Assembly (NCBI GenBank): GCA_963735065.1
Contig: CAVTJL010000007.1
Span: forward strand, 186,001-250,000
Origin: CAVTJL01 sp963735065
Lineage (GTDB): Bacteria; Pseudomonadota; Alphaproteobacteria; Geminicoccales; Geminicoccaceae
DNA length: 64,000 nucleotides
Direction of reading: 5' to 3'
The notes below the pieces were generated by a model. It did no database searches, was not told the DNA's origin, and saw nothing but the letters and a program-made list of their open reading frames with translations. Shown here in pieces: positions 1 through 7,645 of this stretch. Each line of letters opens with the position of its first letter. Position 1 is the stretch's first letter. The position numbers and the translations under genes are program-made.

Positions 1-221
1 TCGCTTTCCGCCGCATGCGTCGTCGAGACGTTGACGACAGCCGGAGCGACCTTCTGGACAAGGTCGGCGAAGCCTTCCTGGGGCAGACGCTGCTGAGCAA
101 GAAGCGTCCCAGCATTGGCGGAAACGAGAACGGCAGCCACGACGAGCCACATGGCCGAGCGCCATACCACGCCCGCCTGGAACCTCTCGCGCCAGCTCCG
201 CCTGCGCCTCATCTCGACCAT
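1..221 (-). CDS. degP: Do-type (DegP/HtrA) periplasmic serine protease, N-terminal fragment
   Basis: Reading the complement from the ATG at 221-219 gives about 73 residues that run off the left edge. They hold an Arg-rich n-region (MVEMRRRRSWRER), a hydrophobic segment (MWLVVAAVLVSANA) ending in a likely signal cleavage site, and then a stretch like LVQKVAPAVVNVST. That last motif is the characteristic opening of the HtrA/DegP protease domain. The catalytic triad and PDZ domains lie outside the window. A GGAAGGAG-like ribosome site sits about 10 bases before the ATG. The gene is the last member of the minus-strand group hflK-hflC-DUF2065-degP, an arrangement common in alphaproteobacteria and consistent with envelope protein quality control. 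The family call is good; the exact paralogue (degP, degQ, mucD) cannot be decided. Confidence 0.75.
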   Translation of the reverse strand, partial: MVEMRRRRSWRERFQAGVVWRSAMWLVVAAVLVSANAGTLLAQQRLPQEGFADLVQKVAPAVVNVSTTHAAES

Positions 222-394
222 GCCTGGAGCACTCCTTCCCACCGTTCCGACCGCCCAGGCACCCGCCTCGCGGCTAACGCAGCTTGCCCACCGGTTCGCA
301 ACGGCCACGAACTCGCCCAACATCTCAGCGTCATATCATGTCACCCAGACGGTTGCTGCGGCAATAGCCGTGAGCCGCGATCGAACGATGACCA

Positions 395-580
395 TCAGCG
401 GCGGATCAGCCAGACGAGCGCGACGCCGAGACCAGCAAAGATCAGCCCGCCAAGGCGCAGCCTCGGGGCGTCGAGCGCGGCCGCTTGCACGACCGCGCGC
501 TTCATCATGTCCGGAAAGAGCGACCAGAGGATGCCCTCGATCACAAGAACGAGGGCCAGCCCCGTCGCCAAGTCCTTCAT
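395..580 (-). CDS. DUF2065 (YjeT-like) small membrane protein
   Basis: A 61-residue protein starting MKDLATGLALVLVIEGIL and ending in a second hydrophobic stretch before a basic tail (LIRR). It has two predicted membrane helices (about residues 5-22 and 42-58) joined by a short loop with a conserved-looking FPDMMKRA segment. Length and layout match DUF2065. The molecular function of the family is unknown. It sits 48 bases after hflC and before the Do-type protease, the usual place for this family in alphaproteobacteria, which suggests a role linked to the HflKC/protease system. That role is inference from context. Confidence 0.8.
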   Translation of the reverse strand: MKDLATGLALVLVIEGILWSLFPDMMKRAVVQAAALDAPRLRLGGLIFAGLGVALVWLIRR

Positions 581-628
581 CTCGCCCCGCCCGTCGCCCG
601 CCGACCAGATACGGCTCCTCGATGCGCC

Positions 629-1651
629 TCAGTTCGCCGCCGGCACGGCCGCCGGGGCCCCCTCGGCCTTCGCAGGCGCCGGGGTGGCGACCGGCGCCTG
701 CGCGGCCGCGGCCCCGTCCGCGGGAGGAGCAGGGGACGCGGTTGACGCGCTGGGAGACGGAGCCTCCCCTTCCGACGACGAGGCAGCCTCCAAGGGCCTG
801 TTGAAGTAGCGCAGAAACGCGCTATCCGGGGTCAGCACGAGGCTGGTGGGCCCACTCGCGAAGGCCCGCCTGTAGGCCTCGAGCGAGCGGTAGAAGTCGA
901 AGAACGGCACATCCTTGCTGTAGGCCTTCCCGAAGATGCCGATCGCCTCGGCGTCCCCTTGGCCCCGGACGATGTCGGCCTGGCGCTGCGCATCGGCCAC
1001 GAGCACGCGCCGCTCACGGTCCGCTCTGGCGCGAATGCGCTGGCCAATCTCGGCACCCTGGGCGCGGAGCTCCTTGGCCTCGCGGTCTCGCTCGGACTGC
1101 ATGCGCCTGAAGATCGCCTGACTGTTCTCCGCCGGCAGGTCCGCGCGCTTGATCCGGACGTCGACGACCTCGACGCCGAACTGGTTGAGCGCCTTGTTCG
1201 CCTCCGTCTTGATCCGGTTCATGAGCGCGCCGCGGTCCTGGGAGAGCACCGTGAACAGCGAGACCTCGCCCAGCACGCTCCTGAGGGCCGACGACACGAT
1301 CGGATCCAGTCGGGTCCGGAACGCGTCTTCCGACCCGATGCTCTGCCTGAAACGCAGAGGATCGCTGATCCGATAGCGAGCGAACGTATCGACGACGAGC
1401 CGCTTCTGGTCGCCCAGCACCAGCTCGACCGCCGGCGCATCGTAGTCCAGCACCCGCCTGTCGAAATAGGAGACCTGCTGGATGAACGGCACCTTCATGT
1501 GAAGGCCCGGGTCACGCACCACCCGCACGGGATTGCCGAACTGCAGCACGAGCGCCTGTTGGGTCTGCGGCACCGTATAGAACGAGCCAAACAGCAGGGT
1601 CACGACCACGACGACGGCGATGCCGACGCCGATAAGAGCTCGCTGGTTCAT
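629..1651 (-). CDS. hflC: HflC, SPFH/band-7 subunit of the HflKC complex
   Basis: A 340-residue protein with an N-terminal membrane anchor (about residues 6-24), a band-7/SPFH domain (FYTVPQTQQALVLQFG onward) and a long charged helix rich in RDRE/ARAD repeats (about residues 175-225). HflC pairs with HflK at the periplasmic face of the inner membrane and modulates the FtsH protease. The last 50 or so residues are an Ala/Pro-rich tail (SPSASTASPAPPADG and similar) that E. coli HflC lacks. The start ATG overlaps the hflK stop codon by 4 bases (ATGA), indicating translational coupling. Confidence 0.95.
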   Translation of the reverse strand: MNQRALIGVGIAVVVVVTLLFGSFYTVPQTQQALVLQFGNPVRVVRDPGLHMKVPFIQQVSYFDRRVLDYDAPAVELVLGDQKRLVVDTFARYRISDPLRFRQSIGSEDAFRTRLDPIVSSALRSVLGEVSLFTVLSQDRGALMNRIKTEANKALNQFGVEVVDVRIKRADLPAENSQAIFRRMQSERDREAKELRAQGAEIGQRIRARADRERRVLVADAQRQADIVRGQGDAEAIGIFGKAYSKDVPFFDFYRSLEAYRRAFASGPTSLVLTPDSAFLRYFNRPLEAASSSEGEAPSPSASTASPAPPADGAAAAQAPVATPAPAKAEGAPAAVPAAN

Positions 1652-2814
1652 TGACCGCCTCCCGTGCTGGAAGCGGGGGCAGAGGACGGCGCGGCCGAAG
1701 AGGGCGCCTGGGGTAGCGGCGGCGCCTTCCCGAGCGCTGGCAGGGGCAGATAGGGTATGACGCCCGGTCCTCCGCCCTTATCGTCCAGGACCACCTTGTT
1801 GGCGCTCGAGAGCACGTCTTCCATGGTTTCGAGATACATGCGGGTCGCCGTCACGTCCCTGGCCGTGCGATAGGCCGCCAGAACCTCGTCGAAGCGCTGG
1901 CTCTCACCGGTGGCGCGGGCGATCTCTTCCTGCCTGTAGGCCTCGGCGTTCTGGAGAATCCGCTCCGCCTCGCCGCGAGCCCGCGGGATCACGTCGTTGG
2001 CGTAGGACTCCGCCTCGTTCTGCGCCCGCTCGCGGTCGGCCTGCGCCCGCTGGACGTCGCGAAAGGCGTCGATCACCTCGGGAGGCGGGTCGGCCTTCTG
2101 CAGCTGGACCTCGTCGATGGCGATGCCGGCCCCGTATTCGTTCATGAGCGACTGGAGCATCTCGCGGGCCTTCGTCTCGATCAGCCGCCTGCCTTCGGTC
2201 GTGGCCTGGACGATCGGCGTCTGGCCGATGATCTCGCGCACCACGCTCTCCGCTGTCGCCTTCAGCGTGTCCTCGGGATCACGGATGTTGAACAGGTAGT
2301 CGGCCGCGTCCTGGATCTTCCACAGCACGACGAAATTCACGTCGATGATGTTCTCGTCGCCCGTGAGCATCAGAGATTCATCGGTCACATCACGATTGCC
2401 TGAGGTGCGGCTTGACGTCCCGCCGCCGGACCGGAAGCCGATCTCGATCCGGTTGACGCGGGTCACCTGCGGGGTCAGCACGCTCTCGATTGGCGTCGGG
2501 AGGTGGTAGTGAAGCCCCGGGCCGGTCTCGCGATTGAGCTTGCCGAAGCGCAGCACGACACCCTGCTCCTCGGGCAGCACCCGATAGAAGCCGGAGGCGA
2601 GCCAGAGCGCCGCCAGGACGAGCACCACCAGCCCCACAGCGCGGCTGGGCCGGCCCATGCGGCCGCCCCCGCCCGGAAACAGGCTCTTGACCTTCTCCTG
2701 GCTCTTGCGCAGCAGCTCCTCGAGATCGGGCGGCTGCGATCCGCCGCCTCCTGACCGCCCCCCCCATGGCCCCTGGCCGCCTTGCCAGCCGCCGCCTTGA
2801 TTGTTCCAGGGCAT
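1648..2814 (-). CDS. hflK: HflK, SPFH/band-7 subunit of the HflKC complex
   Basis: I chose the ATG at 2814-2812, giving 388 residues (MPWNNQGGGWQGG...), because GAGGAG lies 5 bases upstream. A longer in-frame start at 2841 has no such site. The protein has a Gly/Pro-rich cytosolic N-terminus, a helix with LEELLRKSQEKVKSLFP, a membrane span (about residues 58-76), a band-7 domain beginning LPEEQGVVLRFGK, a coiled-coil region (about 250-310) and a Pro/Ser-rich tail. It is the partner of HflC in the FtsH regulatory complex. It is first in the operon; the gap to divergent mrp (2815-2936) must hold both promoters. Confidence 0.95.
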   Translation of the reverse strand: MPWNNQGGGWQGGQGPWGGRSGGGGSQPPDLEELLRKSQEKVKSLFPGGGGRMGRPSRAVGLVVLVLAALWLASGFYRVLPEEQGVVLRFGKLNRETGPGLHYHLPTPIESVLTPQVTRVNRIEIGFRSGGGTSSRTSGNRDVTDESLMLTGDENIIDVNFVVLWKIQDAADYLFNIRDPEDTLKATAESVVREIIGQTPIVQATTEGRRLIETKAREMLQSLMNEYGAGIAIDEVQLQKADPPPEVIDAFRDVQRAQADRERAQNEAESYANDVIPRARGEAERILQNAEAYRQEEIARATGESQRFDEVLAAYRTARDVTATRMYLETMEDVLSSANKVVLDDKGGGPGVIPYLPLPALGKAPPLPQAPSSAAPSSAPASSTGGGQ

Positions 2815-2936
2815 TCTCGCTCCTCGAAGCCGTTGTCCCAAGGGCAGCGGCCGCGCGACGCTCGAAGTCCGTCGCCCACCTCTCCCGTCCGCACGCTGTT
2901 GCGACTATATCGTGCAGGTAATCCAGGGGATCAACC

Positions 2937-4070
2937 ATGGCCGAGACCAACAAGGACCGGATACTTGAGGCGCTGCGCGACGTGCGCCATCCCACGCGCG
3001 GCAGCGACGTGGTCAGCCTGGGCATGATCTCAGGGGTCGTCGTGAAAGGCCCGAACGTCGGCTTCGCCATCGAGGTGGATCCGGCGGAGGCAGCCGCGCT
3101 GGAGCCCATGAGGCACGCCGCCGAGATGGCCGTCCGGGCCATTCCCGGCGTGACGTCCTGCACCGCTGTCATGACGGCCGAGCGCGCCCCCGGCGGCGGG
3201 CAGGCGGCGCCCGCGCCGCAGCTGGGCCAGGCCGCGCAACGGCAGCCGCGTGACGCGAAGCCCATAGCACCCGGCATCGCCTCGATCATCGCGGTCGCGT
3301 CGGGCAAGGGCGGCGTCGGCAAATCGACGACCGCGGTCAACCTCGCCATGGGCTTGGCGGCGATCGGGCAGCGGGTCGGGCTGCTCGACGCCGACATCTA
3401 TGGTCCCTCGGTTCCGCGGATGACGGGTTTGGCCGGCAAGCCGACGACCAGCGACGGCCGCCGCGTCACGCCGCCGGAGCGCTTCGGTGTGAAGGTGATG
3501 TCGATGGGCTTCCTCGTCGACGAGGAGACGCCCATGATCTGGCGCGGCCCCATGGTGCAGAGCGCGCTGCAGCAGATGCTGGGCGACGTCGAATGGGGCG
3601 AGCTCGACATCCTCGTGGTCGACCTGCCGCCCGGCACCGGCGACGCCCAGCTGACGATGGCGCAACGCGTGCCGCTCGCAGGCGCCGTGATCGTCTCGAC
3701 GCCCCAGGACATAGCCCTTCTCGATGCCCGCAAGGCCATCAACATGTTCCGCAAGGTCGACGTGCCGATCCTCGGCATCGTGGAGAACATGAGCTACTTC
3801 TGCTGCCCGAGCTGCGGTCATCGGTCCGAGATCTTCGCCCATGGCGGGGCCAGGGACTGCGCCACACGGTACGGCATCGACTTCCTGGCCGAGATTCCTC
3901 TCGACCTCGAGATTCGCACCTCCTCGGACGAGGGACGCCCGATCGTGGTGAGCGAGCCCGGCTCCGCGCAGGCTCAGTCCTATCTTCAGCTTGCCATGAC
4001 GGTGGCCGACAGCCTGCACGCCCAGCAGGGTGCGGGACGCCGCACGCCCCCACGGATCGTCTATCGCTAG
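2937..4070 (+). CDS. mrp: Mrp/ApbC family iron-sulfur cluster carrier ATPase
   Basis: A 377-residue protein. Residues 1-80 form a MIP18/DUF59-like domain. A linker rich in Ala, Gln and Pro leads to a P-loop ATPase of the MinD/Mrp type with a deviant Walker A (GKGGVGKS at about 123-130), the LPPGTGDAQLTM motif and a CxxC pair in CCPSCGH (about residue 285) that in this family bridges a [4Fe-4S] cluster between two subunits. The role is delivery of Fe-S clusters to apoproteins in the cytosol. It is divergent from hflK with 122 bases between them and is followed after 131 bases by an acetyltransferase gene. Confidence 0.94.
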   Translation: MAETNKDRILEALRDVRHPTRGSDVVSLGMISGVVVKGPNVGFAIEVDPAEAAALEPMRHAAEMAVRAIPGVTSCTAVMTAERAPGGGQAAPAPQLGQAAQRQPRDAKPIAPGIASIIAVASGKGGVGKSTTAVNLAMGLAAIGQRVGLLDADIYGPSVPRMTGLAGKPTTSDGRRVTPPERFGVKVMSMGFLVDEETPMIWRGPMVQSALQQMLGDVEWGELDILVVDLPPGTGDAQLTMAQRVPLAGAVIVSTPQDIALLDARKAINMFRKVDVPILGIVENMSYFCCPSCGHRSEIFAHGGARDCATRYGIDFLAEIPLDLEIRTSSDEGRPIVVSEPGSAQAQSYLQLAMTVADSLHAQQGAGRRTPPRIVYR

Positions 4071-4090
4071 CGCGGTTCGCCAGCCTGCCA

Positions 4091-4173
4091 TGCTGCAACG
4101 CAACAGGTGTGCTGCAAGCTTTCCTCTTGCCGAAGGGCTTGCCGAACACACATCCTTTGCTGCAGCGCAACAG
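4091..4173. repeat. Pair of 16-base direct repeats, PhaR-like motifs
   Basis: TGCTGCAACGCAACAG at 4091-4106 recurs as TGCTGCAGCGCAACAG at 4158-4173 (15 of 16 identical, 67 bases apart). A third partial copy, GTGCTGCAAGC, lies at 4109-4119. Each copy has the form CTGC-N3-GCA, the general shape reported for PhaR-bound sites that control polyhydroxyalkanoate granule genes in alphaproteobacteria. The repeats lie between mrp and the GNAT gene and probably in the latter's promoter. The PhaR assignment is inference. Confidence 0.4.
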
Positions 4174-4201
4174 CGCCGTTCGGATCTGCGTGTGGGATAC
4201 A

Positions 4202-4786
4202 GTGACACAAGCACCCCGCCCCTTCCGGCGCGTGGTGTATCGCAAGCTCGGGCGCGACGAAGGCCACCTTCGTCGCGCCCATTTGCGCCGCCTGACGCCA
4301 GAAGACCGCCGCGCGCGCTTCATGGGCAACCCGCCCAGAACGCGGGGCGGCATCGTCCGTCTGCCCAAGCCTGATATCATGGTTGCCGTGCTCGTCGATG
4401 GCACGCTGCGCGGCATCGCTGAGCTCTACCTCGATCCCACCAGCACGACGGGCCACGCCGAGGTGGCGATTACCGTCGAGCGGCGGTTTCAGGGTCGAGG
4501 GCTCGGCACGGCTCTGGCCGAGCGCATGCTCGTGATCGCGGGCAATCGCGGCATTCACCACGTCACCCTCCTGTGTGCCGACACCAATCTCCGGATGCAG
4601 CGCATCGCGCGGAAGCTCGGGGCGCACAGATCGAGCTGTAACGGCGAAACGATCTCCGAGATCGAGCTGCCTCCGGCCAGCCCCGCCTCCTTCATGCTGG
4701 AGCGGCTGGACGATGCCTCCCTTCTGGCCGGCAGACTGATGGGCTTCCTGACGCGCCCTCGTCGGACGCTGGCCCGGGCAGCATGA
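4202..4786 (+). CDS. GNAT family N-acetyltransferase
   Basis: From the GTG at 4202 the product is about 194 residues. The start is uncertain; another in-frame GTG lies at 4190, and the frame stays open further upstream into mrp. The acetyl-CoA binding core is visible: a beta-4/alpha-3 loop VERRFQGRGLGTALAERML (the Q/RxxGxG/A signature) followed by LLCADTNLRMQRIARKLG, typical of the last helix-strand of the fold. Upstream strands read MVAVLVDGTLRGIAELYLD. The substrate cannot be inferred. The gene is alone, convergent with atpC across a strong stem-loop, and preceded by the TGCTGC repeats. Confidence 0.85.
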   Translation: MTQAPRPFRRVVYRKLGRDEGHLRRAHLRRLTPEDRRARFMGNPPRTRGGIVRLPKPDIMVAVLVDGTLRGIAELYLDPTSTTGHAEVAITVERRFQGRGLGTALAERMLVIAGNRGIHHVTLLCADTNLRMQRIARKLGAHRSSCNGETISEIELPPASPASFMLERLDDASLLAGRLMGFLTRPRRTLARAA

Positions 4787-4811
4787 GGGCCGCGCCTCAC
4801 GGCGCGGCCCT
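4786..4811. terminator. Stem-loop between convergent GNAT and atpC genes
   Basis: Perfect 11-base arms (AGGGCCGCGCC and GGCGCGGCCCT) enclose a 4-base TCAC loop. The left arm begins at the last base of the GNAT stop codon. No T-run follows on either strand, so it is a GC-only hairpin. Its place between two convergent genes suggests a shared bidirectional transcription end. Confidence 0.55.
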
Positions 4812-4843
4812 GCCATACCTTCGTGCCCGCGGCCTTCCGGCCT

Positions 4844-5266
4844 TCAGTGAGGCGTGGTGGTCGCGATCGCGTCGAGCCGCGCCTGGGCAACCGCGACCGC
4901 CCGCTCGAGCCGGAGCCGCTCGGTCTCGCTCGGCTCCTTGGCGTCCCCCAGATCGTCCTGGGCATCCTTGAGCGTCTGCTGGGCAGCGGCCGCGTCGATC
5001 TGCTCCACCGGCACGGCATCCTCGGCCAGGACGATGCAGCCATGGGGATTGGCCTCGACGAAGCCCCCGCCGACGAAGATGCGCTTTTCCACGTGGTCGC
5101 CGCGATAGGTCGAGATGATGCCCGGGCGCAGCAGGCTCAAGAGCGGGGCGTGCTCCGGCAGCACGCCGAAATCGCCCTCCGCCCCGGGCACCACGACCAT
5201 GTCGACCTGCTCGCTCGCCAGAGTCCCCTCAGGGCCGACGAGCTCGAACTGAACCTGCTCCGCCAT
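4844..5266 (-). CDS. atpC: F1Fo ATP synthase epsilon subunit
   Basis: A 140-residue protein with the typical N-terminal beta-sandwich (MAEQVQFELVGPEGTL...VVVPGAEGDFGVLPEHAPLLSLLRPG) and the C-terminal helical hairpin that regulates rotation. It is the last gene of the F1 operon and starts 8 bases after the atpD stop. Epsilon binds gamma in the central stalk and links the F1 head to the c-ring. Confidence 0.96.
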   Translation of the reverse strand: MAEQVQFELVGPEGTLASEQVDMVVVPGAEGDFGVLPEHAPLLSLLRPGIISTYRGDHVEKRIFVGGGFVEANPHGCIVLAEDAVPVEQIDAAAAQQTLKDAQDDLGDAKEPSETERLRLERAVAVAQARLDAIATTTPH

Positions 5267-5274
5267 GCCGGGCC

Positions 5275-6711
5275 TCAGGCGGTCTGCGCGAGGCGCTTGG
5301 CCTTCTCGACCGCCTCCTCGATGTTGCCGACCATGTAAAAGGCGGCCTCGGGCATGTGGTCGTAGTCACCGGCGCAGATGCCCTTGAAGCCCTTGATCGT
5401 CTCCTCGACCGAGACGAGCTTGCCCGGCGAGCCGGTGAAGACCTCGGCGACGTGGAAGGGCTGCGAGAGGAAGCGCTGGATCTTCCTGGCGCGCGCGACG
5501 ATCAGCTTGTCCTCCTCCGAGAGCTCCTCCATGCCCAGGATGGCGATGATATCCTGGAGCGCCTTGTAGCGCTGGAGCGTCTCCTGGACCTCACGGGCCA
5601 CGCGGTAGTGCTCCTCGCCCACCACGCCGGGGTCGAGGATGCGCGAGGTCGAATCGAGCGGATCGACAGCGGGGTAGATGCCGAGCTCGGCGATCTGCCG
5701 CGACAGAACCGTCGTCGCGTCGAGGTGGGCGAAGGTGGTGGCAGGCGCCGGGTCGGTAAGGTCATCGGCGGGCACGTAGATGGCCTGCACCGAGGTGATC
5801 GAGCCCTTCTTCGTCGAGGTGATCCGCTCCTGCATCGCGCCCATGTCGGTGCCCAGCGTCGGCTGATAGCCCACGGCCGACGGGATGCGACCCAGAAGCG
5901 CCGACACCTCGGAGCCCGCCTGGGTGAAGCGGAAGATGTTGTCGACGAAGAAGAGGACGTCCTGGCCCTCCTGGTCGCGGAAATACTCGGCCACGGTCAG
6001 CCCTGTGAGGCCCACGCGGGCACGGGCGCCTGGCGGCTCGTTCATCTGGCCGTAGACGAGCGCGACCTTCGAGTCTGCCGGCTTCTCGAGGTTGATGACG
6101 CCGGACTCGATCATCTCATGATAGAGGTCGTTGCCCTCGCGCGTCCGCTCACCGACGCCCGCGAACACCGACACGCCACCGTGCGCCTTGGCGATGTTGT
6201 TGATCAGCTCCATGATGAGCACGGTCTTGCCGACGCCGGCACCCCCGAAGAGACCGATCTTTCCGCCCTTGGGATAGGGCGTGAGGAGATCGACGACCTT
6301 GATGCCCGTCACCAGGATCTCGGCCTCGGTCGACTGATCCACGAACGGCGGAGCCGGCGCGTGGATCGGGGCGGTCGTCTTGACGTCCAGCGCGCCCCTC
6401 TCGTCAACCGGCTCGCCGATAACGTTCAAGATGCGGCCAAGCGTCTCGCGCCCGACCGGCACCGAGATCGCGGCACCCGTATCGATCACTTCCTGGCCAC
6501 GGGTGAGGCCGTCGGTGCCGTCCATCGCGATGGTGCGAACGGTCGCCTCACCCAGATGCTGCGCCACCTCCAGCACGAGTCGCTGGCCGTGGTTGTCGGT
6601 CTGGAGCGCGTTCAGGATCGAGGGCATGGCCAGCTCGCTCTCGAACTGCACGTCGACGACGGCGCCCATGACCTGCGTGATACGCCCGCTAGCTACGTTG
6701 CCCTTGCTCAC
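5275..6711 (-). CDS. atpD: F1Fo ATP synthase beta subunit
   Basis: A 478-residue catalytic subunit. The P-loop GGAGVGKT is at residues 156-163, the catalytic glutamate region GERTREG at 187-193, and the signature PAVDPLDSTS near residue 350. Length and motifs are full and intact. It is the fourth gene of atpHAGDC on the minus strand; 39 bases separate it from atpG. Confidence 0.98.
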   Translation of the reverse strand: MSKGNVASGRITQVMGAVVDVQFESELAMPSILNALQTDNHGQRLVLEVAQHLGEATVRTIAMDGTDGLTRGQEVIDTGAAISVPVGRETLGRILNVIGEPVDERGALDVKTTAPIHAPAPPFVDQSTEAEILVTGIKVVDLLTPYPKGGKIGLFGGAGVGKTVLIMELINNIAKAHGGVSVFAGVGERTREGNDLYHEMIESGVINLEKPADSKVALVYGQMNEPPGARARVGLTGLTVAEYFRDQEGQDVLFFVDNIFRFTQAGSEVSALLGRIPSAVGYQPTLGTDMGAMQERITSTKKGSITSVQAIYVPADDLTDPAPATTFAHLDATTVLSRQIAELGIYPAVDPLDSTSRILDPGVVGEEHYRVAREVQETLQRYKALQDIIAILGMEELSEEDKLIVARARKIQRFLSQPFHVAEVFTGSPGKLVSVEETIKGFKGICAGDYDHMPEAAFYMVGNIEEAVEKAKRLAQTA

Positions 6712-6750
6712 TGGTCGCTCGTCCCCTGGTTCACTCGAGTCGGCAGCCGG

Positions 6751-7635
6751 TCAGACGGCTTCGGCGCCGCTGATGATCTCAATCAGTTCCTTGGTGATCT
6801 GCGCCTGGCGCTGGCGATTATAGCGGAGCGTCAGGTTGTTGATCATTTCGCCGGCATTGCGGCTGGCGCTGTCCATCGCCGCCATACGCGCACCCTGCTC
6901 GCTGGCCGCATTCTCGAGAAGGCCGCCGAAGATCTGCACCGCCATGTTGCGCGGCAGCAGCTCGGCCAGGATCTCCTCCTCGCCCGGCTCGAACTCGTAC
7001 ACGGCGCCGCTCTGCTCGGCCGCCTCGGACTCGGAAGGCGGCTCGACCGGCACAAGCTGCCGGAAGGTCAGCTCCTGGACGATCGCCGAGCGGAACCGGT
7101 TGTAGACGACCGAGGCGACATCGAACTCGCCGGCCTCGAAGCGCTCCAGCAGCTTGCGCGCCACCATGTCGGCGTCGGCGAACTCGGTGCGCCGCTTGCC
7201 CGCCACACCATCAATGAACTCGATGATCAGATCGCCGAACTCGCGGCGAAGCATGTCGCGCCCCTTGCGGCCGACACAGATCAGCTTGACCGCCTTGCCC
7301 TCGCCCTTGAGCTCGGCGATCCGCCGCCGCACCCCCCGGACGATCGAGCTGTTGAAGCCGCCGCAGAGGCCCCGATCGGCCGTGGCCACGACGATCAGAT
7401 GCGTGTCCGCCTTGCCCGTCCCGGCGAGAAGCGGCGGCGCGTTGGGCATGTTCCTCGCGCCCCCGGCGAGGTTCGCCAACATCTCCGACATCTTCGCGGC
7501 AAAGGGCCGGGCAGCCTCGGCCTGCTCCTGGGCCCGCTTCAGCTTCGAGGCCGCCACGAGCTTCATGGCACTCGTGATCTTCCGCGTCTGTCGGACGCTG
7601 GAGATCCGGTTCCTCAGATCCTTGAGGCTGGGCAT
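6751..7635 (-). CDS. atpG: F1Fo ATP synthase gamma subunit
   Basis: A 294-residue central-stalk subunit starting MPSLKDLRNRISSVRQTRKITSAMKLVA, the hallmark N-terminal coiled-coil helix, and ending with the matching C-terminal helix (NLTLRYNRQRQAQITKELIEIISGAEA). An acidic insert (PSESEAAEQSGAVYEFEPGEEE, in part) near residue 200 is characteristic of alphaproteobacterial gamma subunits. It lies 10 bases after atpA. Confidence 0.97.
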   Translation of the reverse strand: MPSLKDLRNRISSVRQTRKITSAMKLVAASKLKRAQEQAEAARPFAAKMSEMLANLAGGARNMPNAPPLLAGTGKADTHLIVVATADRGLCGGFNSSIVRGVRRRIAELKGEGKAVKLICVGRKGRDMLRREFGDLIIEFIDGVAGKRRTEFADADMVARKLLERFEAGEFDVASVVYNRFRSAIVQELTFRQLVPVEPPSESEAAEQSGAVYEFEPGEEEILAELLPRNMAVQIFGGLLENAASEQGARMAAMDSASRNAGEMINNLTLRYNRQRQAQITKELIEIISGAEAV

Positions 7636-7645
7636 CCCGGATGCC

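Noticed and set aside
3030..4816. Minus-strand open frames opposite mrp and the GNAT gene
   Set aside because: No recognisable motif, and the plus-strand genes carry complete family signatures.
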